64,000 nucleotides of DNA from Acholoe squamosa (taxonomy: Eukaryota; Annelida; Polychaeta; Phyllodocida; Polynoidae). The position numbers and the translations under genes are program-made. Position 1 is the first letter of the stretch; each line of letters opens with the position of its first letter. Of the stretch, positions 43,625 to 53,432 are shown piece after piece. The DNA is taken from NCBI GenBank assembly GCA_949317995.1, contig OX439047.1:46067505-46131504 (forward strand), written 5' to 3'. Below the pieces are notes generated by a model. It did no database searches and had not been told where the DNA came from. It saw only the letters and a list, made by a program, of their open reading frames with translations.

Positions 43625-44479
43625 TTACCTTGTGGAGAAGCAGGCTCCACCCTCAAGGCTCGAGGCAGCTTCGGGGATCTTGTTGGCCACGTCTCCGTCG
43701 TGAGCGGTCTCGTTGGCCATTCTCTGCTCTTCTTTCTCGAGCTCGAGGTCAGCCAAAAAAGCGTCTTCTTCCTCGCGAACAGGAGAGTTCTTCTGCGAGT
43801 CAGACATGAATGCGTAGGTGCGTTCTCGAGGTGGTCCTTGTGGGAGGAGGACTTCGCGGGAGTGGATGCTGGGAAGGCGCTCGTCGAACCCGATTAGGCC
43901 ATACAGCAGAGGGTACGCTGTCTGTGACCTAATTCGGTCGTCCTCCCAGATGGCGTCAACGACGGCAAGTAGGCCATCGCTGATGCACATCACTTCGGCC
44001 AGTCCGAAATAGTTTTCGAACCAGATGTCGGAAACGTCAGTGACTCCAGTATCGGTGCATCCACGGCAGATCCTAGATTGCAAATCGTAGGGTATCAGCT
44101 GTGGAGGTTCGCCTTTAAGGCCCAGGTACTTCGGTGGGCAGTACCGATTCTTGCCTGTGGCCGTCCGGATGAATCCTTTGGTCACGTTCACATACCCAAC
44201 AGCTGGTGGTCCGTCAGTGAAAGTCACGGGGACTTCGATGATGACTGAAGGGGTGGTTCCTTCAGTCGTACTCCGGCGTGGGGTTCTCGGGGCGATCAGT
44301 ACTGCACCTCTCGGGATGCTCAGGGTGTCTGGAGCCGTTTCGGGGATAGATGACTCCATTTCAGTGGTGTCCATTAGTTCCACTACTGGACTTCGGGGTG
44401 CCTCGTCTTGGGCTCGAAGTGGAGTCGGGTGTCCTTCGGGGTTGGCCGTTACGGTCGCCATCACCTCCGACTGAGCCAT
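43625..44479 (-). CDS. Gypsy accessory frame 1: unknown protein, 284 aa
   Basis: The open frame starts with ATG (MAQSEVMATV) and has a Thr/Pro-rich N-terminal 100 residues. The globular-looking middle contains several cysteines (NRYCPPKYLGL, SRICRGCTDTG) and an aromatic/hydrophobic block (IWFENYFGLAEVMCISDGLL). The tail is acidic. No signal peptide, membrane helix or known domain. It lies 3' of pol on the same strand and was probably the start of a protein continuing into accessory frame 2. Confidence 0.55.
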   Translation of the reverse strand: MAQSEVMATVTANPEGHPTPLRAQDEAPRSPVVELMDTTEMESSIPETAPDTLSIPRGAVLIAPRTPRRSTTEGTTPSVIIEVPVTFTDGPPAVGYVNVTKGFIRTATGKNRYCPPKYLGLKGEPPQLIPYDLQSRICRGCTDTGVTDVSDIWFENYFGLAEVMCISDGLLAVVDAIWEDDRIRSQTAYPLLYGLIGFDERLPSIHSREVLLPQGPPRERTYAFMSDSQKNSPVREEEDAFLADLELEKEEQRMANETAHDGDVANKIPEAASSLEGGACFSTR

Positions 44480-44854
44480 ATTTCGGGCTCAGACGGCTCA
44501 GGGGGTTATCCTCCTTCGTTCAAGAAACAGAAGGAGTCAATGGCAGTCAGCTAAGAAGGGCTATGTCACTATAAGTGGCAGAGAAAACAGCGGCATGTCT
44601 TACCTCGGTAAGACGGTTCGCTTGCTGTGAGCGATATTAGAGGCACAACAAGCGATGCGGAACCATTGCGAATGCGCAACTGCACTGTGCCACTCTGACA
44701 TTCCGCTCCCTATCGCCCCCCTTCCCGCTTGTGGCAGGCGTCCATACTACCCCGGATAACCCGGGGTCGAGGTTGGTTTTCTCCATAGGCCGTTGGTGGA
44801 CTTACCCCCTCCGCTACTCATATCGACAGGAGTTCGGCAGAATAACATGTAGCA

Positions 44855-45343
44855 TCATGCGTACACGTCAGCCAAGCTGTCTGCCACCCACAGGAACCAT
44901 GAGTAGGGTGGTAATGTCCGGCGTGGTCGTATTTCGAATCGTACTCGAGGTGTCTCAACCTCCAAACACATAACATGACACATTAACAGGACAATACACT
45001 CGTTGTGATTTCGGAACATTAAGTAACGGCAGTCCGCCCGGCAATTCTGGGACTGCGTCTCACCTCTCTTCCATTGTTGTTCAACTGAGATTCTCGAGGA
45101 GGTCCAGTGGAACGTGCCAACGCATTTCCCCCTACCTCGAGTTCTCCGTTCCGCCGAGACAGTTTTATCACGATTAGATTTTAAATTCGTGTCAGTTTCG
45201 ACCTTTCGGGGTCGTCCTCTCTTCGGCTTCTTCTCGTTCGCCACTTTAGCAGGTCGGCCTCTTCTCTTTTTCGGAGCCATACCCTTCATTTTCCCCGATA
45301 ATTTGTTGGTCTTCATCAGGATCTCGTCCTTCTGTTCATTCAT
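44855..45343 (-). CDS. AT-hook-containing C-terminal extension of Gypsy pol
   Basis: Residues 25-33 (KKRRGRPAK) and 38-47 (KPKRGRPRKV), at about 45203-45271, are two classical AT-hook motifs with the GRP core that binds the minor groove of AT-rich DNA. The segment begins right after the integrase C-terminal region. The two frames overlap at about 45360 and would be continuous after one frame change, so this is probably a tail of integrase. Chromoviruses carry a chromodomain at this position for target choice; by analogy this tail could direct integration, which is inference. The last 90 residues look like run-on non-coding sequence. Confidence 0.6.
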   Translation of the reverse strand: MNEQKDEILMKTNKLSGKMKGMAPKKRRGRPAKVANEKKPKRGRPRKVETDTNLKSNRDKTVSAERRTRGRGKCVGTFHWTSSRISVEQQWKRGETQSQNCRADCRYLMFRNHNECIVLLMCHVMCLEVETPRVRFEIRPRRTLPPYSWFLWVADSLADVYA

Positions 45344-45359
45344 TCGTTTGGAAATATCC

Positions 45360-45548
45360 TCACACTCGGAGTCCTCTCCATTTCCTCAACCTACACACGT
45401 TAGATTTATTCATACGGCCTGTAGCCAGACTCATAAGCATAACAGTGCTCTCAGATATAATTCGGGTGACCACATGGGGTCCGTCCCAGCTCGAAATCAG
45501 TTTCTTGCACCTTAAAGGTTCATGCATCCTAAACACTCGGTCGCCCAC
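45360..45548 (-). pseudogene. Gypsy integrase C-terminal region
   Basis: The GDRVFRMHEP start and WDGPHVVTRI segment are the typical SH3-like C-terminal domain of Ty3/Gypsy integrases (GDRV...GP). It is separated from the catalytic core by one stop codon. Confidence 0.75.
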
Positions 45549-45557
45549 GCTGAATTG

Positions 45558-46142
45558 TCATGGCTTTAGGTGGGTATCATACCCAACTTTTTGCCAATTC
45601 GCGTTCTTTAGTAGTTCATTTCGAACTACTTCATAAGCTCTCTTGAATTGGTCTCGCAGAGACTCTACAAACATTACAGTACATGGGGCTTTGGGGCTTA
45701 CCCCTATAACACCATATACAAGATCAGCGGGCATTATGATGTCCTCCCCAAATACTAACGAATTCGGGGAGCAGTTTGTTGTAGCCTGCACGGTGCTATT
45801 ATAAGCGTGTACCACAAAGTCACATTGTTCATCCCAGTCGTCCTGGCAAGAATTTACCAAGGGTTTAAGTACTTGTATCAATGTTCGATTGAATCTTTCT
45901 ACCTGGCCATCAGACTGTGGTCTGTATGGGTTAGTTCGAGTTTTACAAATGGCCAAATAGTGGCACATCTCTTGCCACAGGTTGGACTCGAATTCTCGTC
46001 CCTGGTCGCTGTGCATCATCAAAGGTGCACCTAAATGTAACACCCATCTTTTCACGAAGGCAATAGCGCAAGTGGCTGCCTTGTGATCAGGTAAAGGATA
46101 TACTCGAGTGTATTTGGTGTAGTAATCAGTTACTACCATCAT
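45558..46142 (-). pseudogene. Gypsy integrase catalytic core
   Basis: The DDE triad is intact: Asp in MMVVTDYYTKY, Asp in MMHSDQGREF and Glu in GQVERFNRT, with 35 residues between the last two (DD35E). PYRPQSDGQVERFN is the standard Gypsy signature. Upstream, the HHCC zinc-binding region (HGHKTSGHFGKK and CPECGRN) is present in the same frame but broken by a stop where the family has Trp. It inserts cDNA into host DNA in the nucleus. It is interrupted on both sides, so the polyprotein is not functional. Confidence 0.85.
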
Positions 46143-46956
46143 GCAGGTATTGCCCCAGGGTGTGGGTTCGATTCCGCTGATGATGTCAATAGCTACCCGG
46201 GCGAATCAAACTCCGAATAGCTCTTGCACCAGGGGCATCTTTCCCATTCCTGGACCGGGCTTATTCCTGCCGCATTCGGGACAAGTCATCACCCACCTTA
46301 TGATGTCGTTGTGCATTCCTGGCTAGTAGTACCTCCTGGCTAGGCGTTCTAGGGTCCTCTTCTTCCCAAAGTGTCCACTCGTTTTATGCCCGTGGCAATA
46401 AAACATAATATCTCGTCTTAGTGACATAGGAATCACTATCTGTAGAACCTTGTCCTTTGTGGGACAGGTTTTTCATCGACACAGTAGACCGTCTCGGATC
46501 TCTAGCTCGGTCCATTGGGCTAGAAATTTGCGGGTTTCTCTGTCTTCGAGGGACAATGCCGGCCGTTCGGGCTTGGCATTCTTGTTCAGGTAACAAATCA
46601 CTCTCTTGATAGCGGGGTCATTTTGTTGGAAATGTAGGATGGTTTCTTCTGGCCATTCTATAACATTTTCCATACTGGCGCTAGGCAACGGCGTCGACTG
46701 TCTAGTTCGAACCGTTGTGAGCCCCGCAATCATCGCAATCAATTTTCTGGCACTTTCTAAAAGGCCTCCGGGAAAGGGCGTCTGCATTGATATGCTTCGA
46801 GCCCGGTCTATGTTGGATCTGGCTATGCTCCAACCCAAATTCTGACAAGTGTGCCAGCCAACGGCCAATCATACTTTCGGCGTCCTTAAAATTAAGTAGC
46901 CACCTCAGGGATGAGTGGTCAGTTCGGAGAGTAAAGTCAGTACCCCATAGGAAGTG
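46143..46956 (-). pseudogene. Gypsy RNase H end, connection and integrase zinc-binding region
   Basis: Conceptual translation in more than one frame gives the end of RNase H (LRTDHSSLRWLL, then IQHRPGSKHINADALSRR), a variable linker and the HHCC zinc region before the integrase core. At least two stops interrupt it. Several are TGA or TAG in place of Arg or Trp codons, consistent with C-to-T or G-to-A decay. Confidence 0.7.
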
Positions 46957-47310
46957 TCAAAACTTTTTGGTATACACCACCACAGCCAGCAACTCACATT
47001 TGGTGGTGCAGTAGTTTCGTTGTGCCCTATTCAAAGTATTACTAGCAAAGGCGATTGGTACTTCGACCCCGTCCTGGACCTGAGACAGGGCTGCACCAAT
47101 ACTATCATTGCTAGCGTCTGTGTCCAATATGAAATGATCATCCGCAGTTGGATATTTCAATACTGGCATGTTAGCAAATAAGTGTTTTATTTGCTCGAAG
47201 GCTATATCTTGTTCGTCTCCCCATGGAAAACGTTCTTTTGCTCGACCTGGGGTCCAATGTGCCAATATTTGTAAGGGGTAACTTACTTTGGAGTAATTCG
47301 GGAGGAAGTC
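46957..47310 (-). pseudogene. Gypsy RNase H N-terminal part
   Basis: ILDTDASNDSIGAALSQ carries the first catalytic Asp of the RNase H fold, followed by PIAFASNTLNRAQRNY and a conserved CELLAVV Glu. The frame ends at a TGA where the family usually has Arg (KKF-stop-HFLW). Confidence 0.8.
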
Positions 47311-47850
47311 TCAATAGTATGAGCAGAAGCCCAGGAAGGATCTTACCTCCTTCGCACATATGGGTTTCTGCCATTCCGATATTGTCTTGAGTTTTTCAGG
47401 GTCGGCTTTTACGCCGTCAGGAGTTATTATACGGCCGAGATATGTAATAGATGATTTAAACAAATTACATTTCTTTGCTTTTAATTTCAGCCCATTTGCT
47501 ACGATTCTTTTCAAGACTAGTTCGAGGTTGCTCATGCAATCCTCAAAAGTCTTTCCAAATACTATGACATCATTGAGGTACACCAGACAACTCTTCCAAA
47601 GAAAGTCACTTAGCATCTCCTCCATCATAGCTTCGAAAGTGGCCGGTGCATTACACAGCCCAAAAGGTAAGACATTGTACTGGAATAGGCCCATATGGCT
47701 CGAGAAGGCTGTCTTCTCCATATCCTTAGGGTCCATCCCGATCTGCAAATACCCGGATTGAAGGTCGGGGGTACAAAAATATTTATTCCCCCCCAATGAG
47801 TCTAAGGTCTCGTGTATCCTTGGTAAAGGATAGGAGTTTTTCTTCGTCAA
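47311..47850 (-). pseudogene. Gypsy reverse transcriptase palm/thumb, catalytic Asp changed
   Basis: The segments SYPLPRI, FCTPDLQSGYLQI (first catalytic Asp), LPFGLCNAPATFEAMM and LVYLNDVIVFG are clear Ty3/Gypsy RT blocks 3-5. The YxDD box reads YLND, so the first Asp of the pair is Asn. That change abolishes polymerase activity in known reverse transcriptases. The frame begins after a frameshift relative to the upstream part and ends at a stop right after FLGFCSYY. RNase H follows. Confidence 0.9.
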
Positions 47851-47855
47851 GCCTT

Positions 47856-49589
47856 CTATAGCTTTCTATAATCGATGCAAAATCGAATAGACCCATCCTT
47901 CTTCGTGGTCATGCACACAGGGATAGACCAAGGGCTCGTGATCGGCACTATGACCCCTTTCTCCAGCTGTTCGAGAATTTGTTTCTCCGCCTCCACCTTC
48001 TTTTTCAGTGGTAACCTCCTATAGGGTATTTTGAATGGCTTCGAGTCACCGGTATCAATCATGTGTAATACCTTGATAGTGCGACCTACCGCGCCCCCCG
48101 GTTTCCCGAAGGCATCGTTGTAGGTAGCAAGCAGAGCTCGAAGTTTCTCTTTCTCTGGATTCCTCCTCAGGGAAGATTCATTAACCAACTTCCTTAGGTC
48201 GTCTGGTAGTCCCCGAACTGTCCCATCGGGTAAATCAGTTCGAAATTGGGCTTCCAAGATGTGTTCTATCAGGGACATATCCCCGATCTTCTCATTCTTT
48301 CTCAGATACACAGGTTTCAATCCTCTGTTCATAATTGGCACTACTGTCCAAGATCCACTTCCCACAAGAGTGTCAACTGAATCTAGCTGTAAGCTAGATA
48401 GTGTTTCAAAATTAGGTTCGAAGACAGCGTCCGAGCCTCGAAATGCATGGTTCGAAGAACACAAAACGTCACAAGTCGTTCCTGGCGGAATTTTCACTGT
48501 CTGTACCATGGTGGCTACCGAGGATACATGTCTCAATATGCACGGGATCTCGCAATTGTAGGGTTGCCTTATTTTCAACATCCCGAAACGGGGGTCCAAT
48601 ACAGCACCAAACAAACTTGCGAAATCCAGGCCAATTATCCCATCATCACTTATCTCGGCTATGGTAGGGCTCATTACATACTCGTAGCCCCCCATCCCGA
48701 TCTGTATGAAAGTCTTGCCAAAAGTCTGCATCTGGCTACCGTCGTCCGTGCAAGCATTAACACCAACAGGTAGCGTTTCATGGTTGCCGGACACCAGACT
48801 GAAGAATTTTCTCGAGACACACGAATGGCTGGCACCTGTGTCAATCAAAAATTCCCCAGTCCGCCCCTTCACCGATACAGCAATGTACCATCGTTTCCCC
48901 CCCAATTGTGGTAGCAAGTCGTTCAGGAAAAATTTATCGGAAGGATTGGTTCCCGGCCGTGCCCTCTGTAACAGGGATTGCAGCTCATACCCGTAGGCTC
49001 GAAATGATTCTTGTGGCTTCTGCGTTCGTTTCTTGAAGAGCATGAAAGGGTCTTCACTCACCAAGTTGTACAGCAAGATGCTGGCAATCTCAACTAACTG
49101 TTGGAAAGTACCCCGTTCGAAGTACACTTCGTTCCACTTTTCGACAGCTATTCGGCCGGGGCCGTGTTTCAGGCATCGGATTAGATGAGGCAAAGCCTCC
49201 TCGGGGGTCCATGCGTTGCACCTCATGTCATCAGTGAAGTTCGAGAACCATTCTTTCCAAGTTTTTACACCCTCGTATATCTTTGGTAGAATGGCCTGAC
49301 GCCTGGCCACGTTATTAGTCCGTACCAATTTTTGGCATTGGTTAACACTCCATTCTCGAATGGTCTCCTCACTGTGTGCGGTGTTCGAGGTGTTAGCTGA
49401 TTGATTCAGCATGTCTTCTAACACGCTACTTCGGGACCGACGCCTCGGAGGTCCCCCTGTATCGCCCCCAGCCCCGGTAGGGGGTGCAGTCGATCCTTGG
49501 GTAGTACCCGATGCACTACCCCCTGTCGCACCTTGGTTCCCGGTGCCCAAAGGTTCTGACTCATCTACCGAGTTGTCATCGTAAGACAA
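47856..49589 (-). pseudogene. Gypsy gag C-terminal part, protease and RT N-terminus
   Basis: A 577-codon open frame. Residues about 110-230 match the Gag capsid-like domain (WKEWFSNF, GWT-type AWTPEEALPHLIRCLKHG, FRAYGYELQSLLQRA). Retropepsin follows at about 250 (FLIDTGASHSC, later IIGLDFAS), then the linker and the first RT blocks (KPFKIPYRRLPL, SPWSIPVCMTTKKDGSIRFCIDYRKL). There is no CCHC zinc knuckle: the capsid region runs almost directly into protease, which suggests an in-frame deletion near 48890-48960. At its N-terminus a frameshift near 49590 separates it from upstream gag. Confidence 0.88.
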
Positions 49590-50314
49590 CTCGAAGTAAG
49601 TGGCCTACCTGTCCATCAGTAGTGCTGTATTCGGTTTCTTTGTGCGGCATGGCAGTAGTGACGCTGAATCGTATTCTCCGTTTTTCGGGTTCAGTTGCCC
49701 TCGGTTCATGCTTCGGGTCATAGACACCATCATTTCGAACATGAACATCGGCGTTATTGTTTACGAACGGGTCGTATCGGTCCGTCTTCTTCAGAGCCTC
49801 GGCTGGTGTTGATGTTGCTAAAGGTGAAGGTCCCTTCACGGACGTAGCATCAGTAGGTATATCGTTATTAGATAATCCTTGTTGATAAAGTATATCTAAC
49901 TGTGTTACAGATGCGCTCGTGTCTGTTTCGAAAGATTTGTCGTTCCCCACAACAGGGTCTGCTTTATCAATCTGACCATTACTCTCTATTCCCGACACGT
50001 ATGTGTCGAGGGCCATCTTTCGCTTAGTCAGATTGGCTATTTCAAGGCATAGCTCCTGTTGCTTCAGGAACAAGTCCTAATTGCTGTCTTTAATGGATTC
50101 CATCACATCCTCATTCTTCAATATACATTGATCCAGAATCTCCAGCAACTTATTTGCCTCGTACTTGTATTGTTCCATTTCGGCCTTTATTTGCTCGGCC
50201 TTTTCTTTAGTTCGAGATTCCTGATAGTGGAGCTAGCTTCTTGTTCCTCCAGATCAACTTCCTTTCTAAGCTTCTCGTTCTCCCACTCGGCTTTAGCGAG
50301 TTCTATTTTCCTTT
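49576..50314 (-). pseudogene. Gypsy gag N-terminal coiled-coil part (3' of the nested element)
   Basis: Frames at 50080-50330 and 49576-50073 encode Lys/Glu/Gln-rich helices (AEWENEKLRKEVDLEEQE, QELCLEIANLTKRKMALDTY) and a Ser/Thr/Asp-rich linker. One frameshift and one in-frame stop interrupt them. The upstream half of the same frame lies beyond the nested DNA element at 52464 and higher. Confidence 0.65.
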
Positions 50315-52463
50315 GGTCAAAAGTCATAGAAACGGAGCTTTTGCCCCTGGGGGGCCCTGGAGGGGGTCTGAAATCAAACCTATGAGTACCTCAAAGATAT
50401 TTTTTGTGGATAGTGTATGGGTGGTGGGGTAACTCCTCACAAAATATTATGAGTTAAATATGAAAACCGTTGCTATGGCAACACCCCAAAACTATATACC
50501 CTTGAAAGGGGGTCTTCCCGAATCATTCATGGGGGTATTTAGGCTTAAGGCCTCCTATATGAGTAGAAATATATTATTAATCAACAGTTCTGACATTATT
50601 CTTATACTCCTGGGTCTAAAGGTCAGGTTCATAGAGTTTTAGCTCGATATTCTTTGATTTTGCTTTGCCAATGGGTCATTATCCTCCAGGGCTAACATTG
50701 GATTGTAAATAAATTTCAGGGCAAAGAAAATTTATTATCTGCTATTCTTCATAAAAGGAAGGCAGAGTCAGGTGGGAACTATTAGTTATGAGGAAGACAA
50801 TTCCTAAGACATGTGCTTTCAAGTGGTATAGCTTTAATGGTGGGAATTCTGTGTAAACCAAAGAATTTCAATCGAACATGGCATGTTTCTCAAAAATGAT
50901 TCGGGAAGACACTGATTCGGGAAGACAAAAATCCACTTCCCAGCTCGGCTATTGCATAGGGTATGCAATAAGCAAATATTCTACACATTGGATACTTAGG
51001 TGTGTGTTAGGGGAAAATTACTGACATATTTAGAACAGTTAAACATATCAACTTAACACGGGAGGGGCAAAAATCATTGATTTTTTTTTTCAGACAAGAA
51101 AAGTGAACAGAGTTGCGATGAACCTTTATTAAAAAGTACATGTATTTCATGATGATAAGTTCACATCTGACATCAATAAACCTTGATTTCCGTAATCTAC
51201 AGCTCAAAATAATCTAGATTTGGGAATTTCATGATTACAATGATTATTTACATAGAAAATCATGTCCTGTACATGGCATATTTCTCAAAAATGATTCGGG
51301 AAGACACTGATTCGGGAAGACAAAAATCCACTTCCCAGCTGTGCTATTGCACAGGGTTTGCAATAAGAAAATATTTTACACATTGGATACTTAAGTGTGT
51401 GTCCGGGGAAAATTACTGTCATATTTAGAACAGTTAGATATATAAACTTTACACAGCAGGGGCAAAATCATTGTGTTTTTTTTTTCAGACAAGAAAAGTG
51501 AACAGAATCGCAATAAACGTTTATTAAAAGTATGTGCATTTCATGATAATGAGCACACATCTGACATCAATAAACCTTGATTTCCGTAATCTACAGGTCA
51601 AACTAGTCTAGATCTGTGAATTTCACAATAATACAATGGGCATTTATGTAGAAAATCAAGTCCTGAACATGGTATGTTACTCAAAAATGATTCGGGAAGA
51701 CACTGATTCGGGAAGACAAAATCCACTTCCCAGCTCTGCTGTTGCACAGGGTGTGCAATAATCAAATACTCTACACATTGGATACTTAGGTGTGTGCCAG
51801 GGGAAAATTACTGCCATTTTTAGAACAGTTAAATATATCAACTTTACACAGGAGGGGCAAAATCATTGATTTTTTGGTCAGATGAGAAAAACAGGGTATA
51901 TTCCACGGAAGCCATTCATAGCATCCTCAGAATGAAGTTTACCAAGGAATTCTAATTTTTTTCTTTAACAGATATTAACCTTACCTTCCTCTATTTTCAA
52001 AATACAATATTGAACCCATATGCCCTACTGATTTATTTTAGGGGTGTTATTTTAGGAAAAATGATTCGGGAAGACACAGACCTTCACCAAACTTCAAATG
52101 CTCCCAGCATATAAAAAAAATATGTCCAGGAGAGGGTTTTTTGTTCCTTATACAATGTATAACCATAAAATATATGTTATATAAATGAAACTACACATAT
52201 TTGGTAGTACATCCTGAAAATCTTCACTTTTGTGGGTTTTTTTTTATAATTTTCCCCCCAGTTTGGGTCAAATTTGGCCTTTTTTGAGGCGCTGTAAGAT
52301 GAAATATCGATTTCCCACCACATAAACCTATGTGTAACACAAAGAACTCATCAGGTCTGATAATATAAGCCCCCAAAAAAAAATGAAAAAAATCAAAATC
52401 CTAGCGATAAGGGCCAGCAGAAGTGCAAAAATAGCAAAAGCCAACTTTCTATGATTTTTGACC
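50315..52463. mobile_element. non-autonomous DNA transposon nested in Gypsy gag, 2149 bp
   Basis: The terminal inverted repeats begin GGTCAAAA(G/A)TCATAGAAA and continue with a matching GCTTTTGC. They are flanked by CTTT at 50311-50314 and 52464-52467. Removing it with one CTTT leaves the gag reading frame continuous. The interior has three tandem units of about 395 bases (see separate entry) and no protein-coding capacity. A 4 bp target duplication and these termini do not allow a confident superfamily call. Confidence 0.8.
50870..52070. repeat. three tandem units of about 395 bp with doubled GATTCGGGAAGACA
   Basis: Units begin near 50876, 51271 and 51667; a partial fourth starts at about 52057. 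Each opens with two copies of TGATTCGGGAAGACA 15 bases apart, then AATCCACTTCCCAGCT, a CACATTGGATACTTA block and an AT-rich tail. The doubled motif resembles subterminal binding repeats of a DNA transposon. Confidence 0.85.
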
Positions 52464-53110
52464 CTTTGCATAACGTGTGCCTGTTGTTCAAGGTCGCGAT
52501 TGGCTTTTTCTTTCAATTCGGTTTTTTCCTCGAGCTTCTTCATGTCATTCAACATTCATTCTTTCTCGGTCTGATACTGGTGACATTGTTTCTCCAGATT
52601 TCTAAGCCTCAGAACTTTTTGTTCGGAGTCTTCTAGCTTCGGTAGCCCTTGATATAGGCGAACTCTATTCATTGCGTCGAAGCTCAGCTTGGCCTGCTCG
52701 CGCAAGTATTCTGCTGCCTATTCAGTAACTCTTTTCGAACCTCCTATGTCGAATACTGAGACATCTACGTCGTCTAGGGATCGGCGAGGACTCGTTGTCT
52801 TTGTTACTGCTCGAGCTGAGGCTGCTCGTTGAGCATCGAGGGTCATCACTGTAATTGGAGGCGGTGTCCCTGTGGACTCGGTGCTTAATCTATATGTATG
52901 GTTCGCGACTGGAGTGGGCATCTCCTCTGATTCGAGATTTCAAACTACCCTCTCCACTTTGGGTCCAGCTATGGAAGTATATCCCCTCATTTGTGTTCTG
53001 TTGAAGTCGTTAGCATGAGCAGTGTCATTCGGTGTGGATCCCGAGATGTTCGATGTTTCATCTTGAGATCCATCGTGCTCGTGTTCGGCCTCCAGGGCCG
53101 CGCACTAACA
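52340..53110 (-). pseudogene. Gypsy 5' coding region, upstream part of gag
   Basis: From just inside the 5' LTR, one minus-strand frame is open apart from about three stops, ending at the nested element (52464). It encodes an acidic Thr/Ser-rich start, the segment SPRRSLDDVDVSVFDIGG and a coiled coil (SEQKVLRLRNLEKQ, KLEEKTELKEKANRDLEQQ). The apparent hydrophobic helix after it (AIFALLLALIARILIFF) is encoded by the nested element, not by the Gypsy. Confidence 0.6.
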
Positions 53111-53126
53111 CCAAGGACGGCACCAG

Positions 53127-53428
53127 TGTAGTGCTTCGGATTAATGCCTCGACTAGTTCTAAGTGAAAACCAGACAAGGTATCTCGGGTTAGTGCAACCG
53201 GCAGTGCAAGTTTAGGTAAAGGTGGTCCGACTCCGTTGGCAGGTAGAGCCAGACTAACACCTTTCCCGGCCCCAGGTAGGAGCTGGAGCGAGGCGAACAG
53301 TGCTGCCACCACCTCGCAGAGACCAGGGGTCGAGGAGACCTCTAGTGACTACCGGTGATGGGCGCACCGCTCGAAACGCCCTCTCGAGGGAGGCGCTCAC
53401 AGTATATCACGATCTACGAGCCCCTACA
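53127..53428 (-). repeat. 5' LTR of the large Gypsy element
   Basis: 302 bases, same termini, with a 56-base internal deletion relative to the other copy and several substitutions. Confidence 0.92.
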
Positions 53429-53432
53429 AGAG

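Larger units (their letters stand above)
39608..53428 (-). mobile_element. large Ty3/Gypsy LTR retrotransposon, 13.8 kb, degenerate
   Basis: LTRs at 39608-39965 and 53127-53428 (TGTAG...CTACA) are flanked by AGAG (39604-39607 and 53429-53432). Gene order on the minus strand is N-terminal coiled-coil region, gag, protease, reverse transcriptase, RNase H, integrase, AT-hook tail, then about 3.5 kb of additional coding frames before the 3' LTR. RT before integrase places it in Ty3/Gypsy. The internal sequence next to the 53127 LTR offers a primer-binding candidate (minus strand TGGTGCCGTCCTTGG). CTGGTGGGGGTAG beside the other LTR is the polypurine tract. Stops, frame changes and a 2.15 kb insertion make it non-autonomous today. 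Its length is well above the usual 5-7 kb. Confidence 0.92.

Noticed and set aside
52328-52460. Membrane helix (AIFALLLALIARILIFF) as an envelope-like protein of the Gypsy element
   Set aside because: The hydrophobic part is encoded inside the nested DNA element, beyond its terminal repeat, so it is a chance read-through.
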